A stretch of DNA of 64,000 nucleotides, taken from Oreohelix idahoensis. Lineage: Eukaryota > Mollusca > Gastropoda > Stylommatophora > Oreohelicidae. This document shows positions 58,331-64,000 of this stretch, piece after piece. The notes below the pieces were generated by a model that was given only the letters and a program-made list of their open reading frames with translations, did not search any database and was not told the origin of the DNA. The stretch is from positions 67,001 through 131,000 of the forward strand of contig JAMPIV010017810.1 in NCBI GenBank assembly GCA_024509875.1. The letters run 5' to 3'. Each line of letters opens with the position of its first letter. Position 1 is the stretch's first letter. The translations under genes were made by a program, and so were the position numbers.

Positions 58331-59640
58331 TGCAGCCCAGACTCCTTTCGGCATTCTCCGGAATGCGTCGTAAACCTCCCGAGTAGAGGGCCTTCTTGGA
58401 TGGCGTGCGTTGAATGTTCGTGTTGCTAGCTTTGTTGTTTTGTTTTGTTTGTTTTTACTTTAAGATTCTACCGGATGGAATAGCGTACCCCATGTCCAAC
58501 CATCCTTAGCCGGCTTCTACCACGTGTCTTGTAGGGAACAGTGTTACTATTCTTTCTTTCCTATTCGGACTCCGGTAACACACTGGCTGGTGCTGGGATA
58601 TGGAAAAAAAATTACGAAATCAGATGTTGCCGGGGGAGGGGGTGGTTGTTATTATTGATATATTAATATTATACGGATTGCTGAATGCCTGCCTAGCTGA
58701 ACAAGAAAACTCAGTGGTATAAGGGAGCACGATTTATTTGATAATCTATTTGGATGGTGTTTTATAGTGTCAGGCATATCGTAACTGTGAACCGCGTATC
58801 AGACGATCTGCCAGGGAAGTGTGAAACTGATAAGCTGGTCGAAAAATGATCGACGTATCACCGCTCGTGAGTTATGCTTTCCTGTTTGTAGATTATCAGA
58901 AGTTCTGCGTAAACAGTGGTTCTAAAAATTCGTTAATCTTCTATAGGAAATTGTTGAGAACATTGCCGCAGGTCGCACTTTGATAAGCAGAAGGGAGTCC
59001 TCCGCCAGTCTAGCAAGCATTTCAGCTGCTATCTTCTAACATTGTTTGGGAGGGCCCGATTGGGGTTGGAACTCCTAAAAGTCATAATTCTGTTGAGTTC
59101 TTTGCCAGAAGTTTGGTTTGAACCCATCCACTATCGTAAAAATTCCCACTTTAATGTTTCGTCCTGTGGTTGTATGCATTCTGCCGTCTTTATTTGCTAG
59201 TGAAACAAACAGGTTTGTTACGTATAAATTGTCTTAATTCCATTGCCCATTACGGTTGTTTTAGCACAATCCAAGCATTGTCTCTGTATATTACTTGTAT
59301 ATACAGAGGTGGCCATCGGGCCTCATGTGCCTACTTCTTTGCAATCACTCTTGCTTTGAACACACTCATTGATTACGTCATTGTACCTGACTATCTTGAA
59401 ATTATTCTACCCATTCGGTCTGGATTCGAATGGATCTTTCAGCTGCATTTTTATAATATGTTGTGACGGTGGTCAGTACAGAACTGTGCCTGGTCACTTG
59501 TGGGACTTTCTAATGATTTCGGGCGTTGTTCTCCGTTCAGATAAGTCTTCTGTCATTTCCAGTTGTTTGCACTATTAAGAATTGATGGTTAACCAGCGTT
59601 GGTTGGTTAGGGTGTGCTGGGGTAGCTATTTGTAAAATTG
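58331..59640. other. No supported gene
   Basis: No exon, RNA gene or named repeat recognised. The frame at 59170-59466 (98 codons) has no family signature. Confidence 0.4.
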
Positions 59641-59999
59641 GACTTGGCTTCGCTGTTTACCTTTAACTTTCACATGGAGCAACCAGCTCATTCAATAGTC
59701 TGTTGTGTCGTTATATATAGTGCCTATGTTTCAGCAGCATCTTGTACATGTTCAGTGCTTGGTTCTCTTGGCAAATGAGGCATTGAGAATTCTGGTAATT
59801 ACCCACAAAACGTTTGCCACTGATGATAGATATCATTTATTGATCTGATAATGAAGCTGAGTCCTTATGCCATATATCATTCCAGGTCAAAGACATCTCT
59901 AGAGCTACTTTCCATGTAGTTCATTGACATACTGCCTAGTTGCTGATATGTGGATCCTTAGTGTCCCGCATTTTTAGAGCGTATATATCTCTGTGTGGC

Positions 60000-61030
60000 G
60001 ATTATCTCCCTTGGTCTGCCGTAGTGGTCCACGAATGGTGGCCAGAGAGTTAGAGTAAAGGATGAGTTTATAGAATGTAGTAACCTTCGCTCAAGAATTA
60101 CTCTTAGCAGTGAAATAGATAGAAGGATTGGGTTCCTATTTTAGGAATCTCGCAGGATTTTTAGGATGGCAACTACAAAAACTGAATGTTTTCGGTTTTT
60201 TGTAAAGTTTATATCCCCGCCGCTCCTCTGAGAGATACATTTTTGTCTTTGTATGACAATAGACTCGTGTTCGATGAGCCCCCAGTCGAAGGTAATTCAA
60301 CAAAATATAGATATTTGTATCTCTTCTGACGGCATTTCATAGCTTCAGTTTGTGTGTTTTTTTCTCTTTCAAATACTGCATTTGGGATGTCATCATTTAT
60401 TTTACTTTTACTTTTTAAAAAAAAACACTTAACTTTGCTCAGATTTTCCTCCCATTCAGTTTTTAATGTGTTTTGGTCTGTCCGGTGAATTCATGCAGTA
60501 CCATTGCTAGTATGGTCTTTCCTGTTTTATACTCCCCTACAACTGACTTGAAATTCAGTACGAAAAAGAGTAGGAGCTTTGACTTCTTAAAGTTAGATAG
60601 CATTTGCTGCACTTAGAAGCAATACCTTGTAAACTTTTTTATCTCCCCTCGTTGTCTTCCAATCTGTTTATGCGTTTGATGGAAATAATCATTGGAACTA
60701 ACAGTTTAGTGATCAACTGAACTGGAGGCATCTTATTTTGAACTTTCTTACGTGCCAGCTTCAGTCTGTAATTTGTAGTCCTCTGTCGTCCATCTCTCCT
60801 ATTTGTTGCACTGCCTGTGTGCCTTTCAGCGAGGCCTAATACACCATGACAAGTGTGACGGTAATGCCTCCCCTGCTTTGCAGTAGTGGTCCAACAGTGG
60901 CCAAAACTCAAGAGTATCTAATATGGGCTTCAAAGGTATCTACCTTCGCACAGGATTACTCTTGGCAGAGATGTAGATAGAAGGGTGCTGACACTGCTAT
61001 TACAAAGGGAGTCTTCACAAGATATTCAGA
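60000..61030 (+). repeat. Two related LINE-like remnants
   Basis: 60080-60150 (ACCTTCGCTCAAGAATTACTCTTAGCAGTGAAATAGATAGAAGG) and 60945-60990 (ACCTTCGCACAGGATTACTCTTGGCAGAGATGTAGATAGAAGG) are diverged copies, each preceded by a TAGTGGTCCA... segment. Plus-strand peptides SRITLSSEIDRRIG and HRITLGRDVDRRV recall the LGSxxxxxxxxDxEIxxRIG block of LINE reverse transcriptases. Weak. Confidence 0.4.
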
Positions 61031-61326
61031 ATAAGCGAGGCCAATACTGCTTTGGCTGAGTTTGTTAACTCTGTAATTCTGCCGACGCGTTTATGAAGGA
61101 TTTAAGCACTTATTACTTTCAGCTCGTTTAAGCCCCCACCTCTGATTTACTCAGTGGTATTCTATTATTCTTGTATAGCTCTGTTTAGAGTGTGTGCAGT
61201 AATGTGACTGAGACAAACATGCAGTAACTTTAAAATGATTAAATCGAAGTTAAATTTGTAACATTACAAATAACAAAATTTAATAATCACTTTAGGTTTT
61301 AACAGTTGGAAATAATTTGAATAGTT

Positions 61327-61729
61327 ATGGATCAAGAAAAATTATCATCAGAGTCTTTAGAGAATTTGAGACATTACAAGAAGTTCAAGTGGCAGCATAT
61401 ATTTGAACTTAGCTGTCATTGACAGTGTCACGAGAGGGTAGATGTTATTGAAATTATAAGATATCCTGGACACAAAGTTGTATCAGGTGATACCAGGATA
61501 GTGCCAGATAAGAGTGTGGTCTTAAAAGTAATACCCCCTTCTCTGAAAAGAGTAAGGGTGTATAGATATCACAGGTAGGATCAAACTGTATAAGTTCCTA
61601 GAGAAGATGATAATATATTACTCTAAGTTCCTACTGGCCCCTCTCCAGATCCTCCTATGATTATGTTATTAGCTCTGCTAGGGGTATTAACTAAATTATC
61701 CACCAACAAGAACTTGAACTTAACTTAAA
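61327..61729 (+). pseudogene. Decayed reading frame of unknown family
   Basis: Starting at ATG 61327 the plus frame reads MDQEKLSSESLENLRHYKKF, later IEIIRYPGHKVVSGDTRIV and PDKSVVLKVIPPSLKRV, and MIMLLALLGVLTKLST, with four in-frame stops (first TGA at codon 32). The sense stretches between stops keep one frame and look protein-like, so I read it as a pseudogene or retroelement remnant. I do not recognise the family. Confidence 0.45.
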
Positions 61730-61867
61730 TAATTTAAGTAAGTCTGCTGGTAAATATTTACAATTTATTTTTACAGTTTTTCTTTTCTGTTTGAAAAGCT
61801 TTCAAGTAAATCAAATTCAATTACAACAGTAAATAAATAAAACATTAGAAAATAGTTCAAACGTATC

Positions 61868-62222
61868 GGGAACCGCGCTAGCGTAGTGGTTACCACACCG
61901 CTCTGGCGACCGGGTGATCCAGGATCAAACCCGGGCGACGGCATTTGAGGATTTTTCGTCGACCGGGAATTGGACTGGATTAACTCGAGACCTGGCGAGA
62001 ACATTTGAAGGAGTGTCATCGACCAGGGATTGGTGGCTCCTGAGCCGACCCAGCTCTAATGGGTACCTCCGAAATCGGCGAGTATCTGCCTGAATGGCGA
62101 GGGACACCTGTCTCTGTGCAAGAAAAAAGGGATACTCACGTAAAATCAGTCTCAGGCTAGACATAATAACCTGAGATTTCGCCTCCAGTATTAGCGGGCG
62201 TACGAAAAAAAAAAAAAAAAAA
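61868..62222 (+). mobile_element. tRNA-derived polyA SINE (SINE-2), full length
   Basis: Head GGGAACCGCGCTAGCGTAG with A box TAGCGTAGTGG and B-box-like GGATCAAACCC, a conserved body (GGGTACCTCCGAAATCGGCG, GGCGAGGGACACCTGTCTC) and a 19-20 base A tail. Flanked by AGTTCAAACGTATC (61854-61867) and AGTTCAAAGGTATC (62223-62236), a 14-bp duplication with one difference. A truncated copy lies inside LINE family A at 16714. Confidence 0.93.
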
Positions 62223-62236
62223 AGTTCAAAGGTATC

Positions 62237-64000
<1,764 letters not shown>

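Noticed and set aside
59170..59578. Small membrane protein
   Set aside because: Overlapping short frames without family signature, in AT-rich sequence; not distinguishable from chance.
61868..61945. tRNA gene
   Set aside because: The head has A and B box sequences but belongs to a 355-bp unit with polyA tail and target duplication, so it is a SINE; the same applies to 31585 and 23599.

Overview
This is a window of animal nuclear DNA, not bacterial. It holds one interrupted host gene with many short exons and GT/AG introns, surrounded and invaded by transposable elements: LINEs, tRNA-derived SINEs, pogo/Tigger and hAT DNA transposons and an LTR retrotransposon. The host protein reads like a protostome Miro and the repeat mix resembles a mollusc or another repeat-rich invertebrate, but I cannot fix the species from sequence alone.

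Left half (1 to about 35,000, minus strand): the 5' two-thirds of a mitochondrial Rho GTPase (Miro/RHOT) gene. Fifteen exons with consistent phases, from the start codon at 35,003 to 744, give 432 codons: N-terminal GTPase, two EF-hands, and the first part of the second GTPase up to its P-loop. The gene continues beyond base 1. Its introns are packed with LINE and SINE fragments. Intron 6 holds an RTE-like LINE (3' end about 14,704, minus) that was itself hit by a polyA SINE and by a second, truncated copy of the same LINE. Other notable items are a LINE with a 5' inversion (9,965-10,790), an 82-bp minisatellite that seems to have grown out of a dispersed repeat (2,513-3,083), and tRNA-headed SINEs with clean target-site duplications.

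Middle (about 35,000-39,250): the upstream side of Miro, an internally deleted LINE that keeps both termini (36,451-37,079), AT microsatellites, a decayed short tandem array (38,031-39,013) interrupted by an unclassified (GAA)n-tailed retroposon, and a long poly-G tract.

Right-centre (39,253-54,555): a nested transposon block. A complete Tigger element (39,253-41,934, TA duplication) carries a transposase split by the same (GAA)n retroposon. Next is a hAT element (42,053-54,555, perfect 8-bp duplication) whose transposase is split by a 9.3-kb LTR retrotransposon (43,424-52,744, perfect 5-bp duplication, 2.26-kb near-identical LTRs). The LTR element has Ty3/gypsy-type proteins, but its integrase lies before reverse transcriptase and RNase H. 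That is the copia-like order known from Gmr1-type elements and is the most interesting feature of the window.

Right end (about 54,600-64,000): microsatellites, faint LINE remnants, a full-length tRNA-derived SINE (61,868-62,222), a decayed reading frame of unknown origin (61,327-61,729), and several kilobases where I can support no gene.
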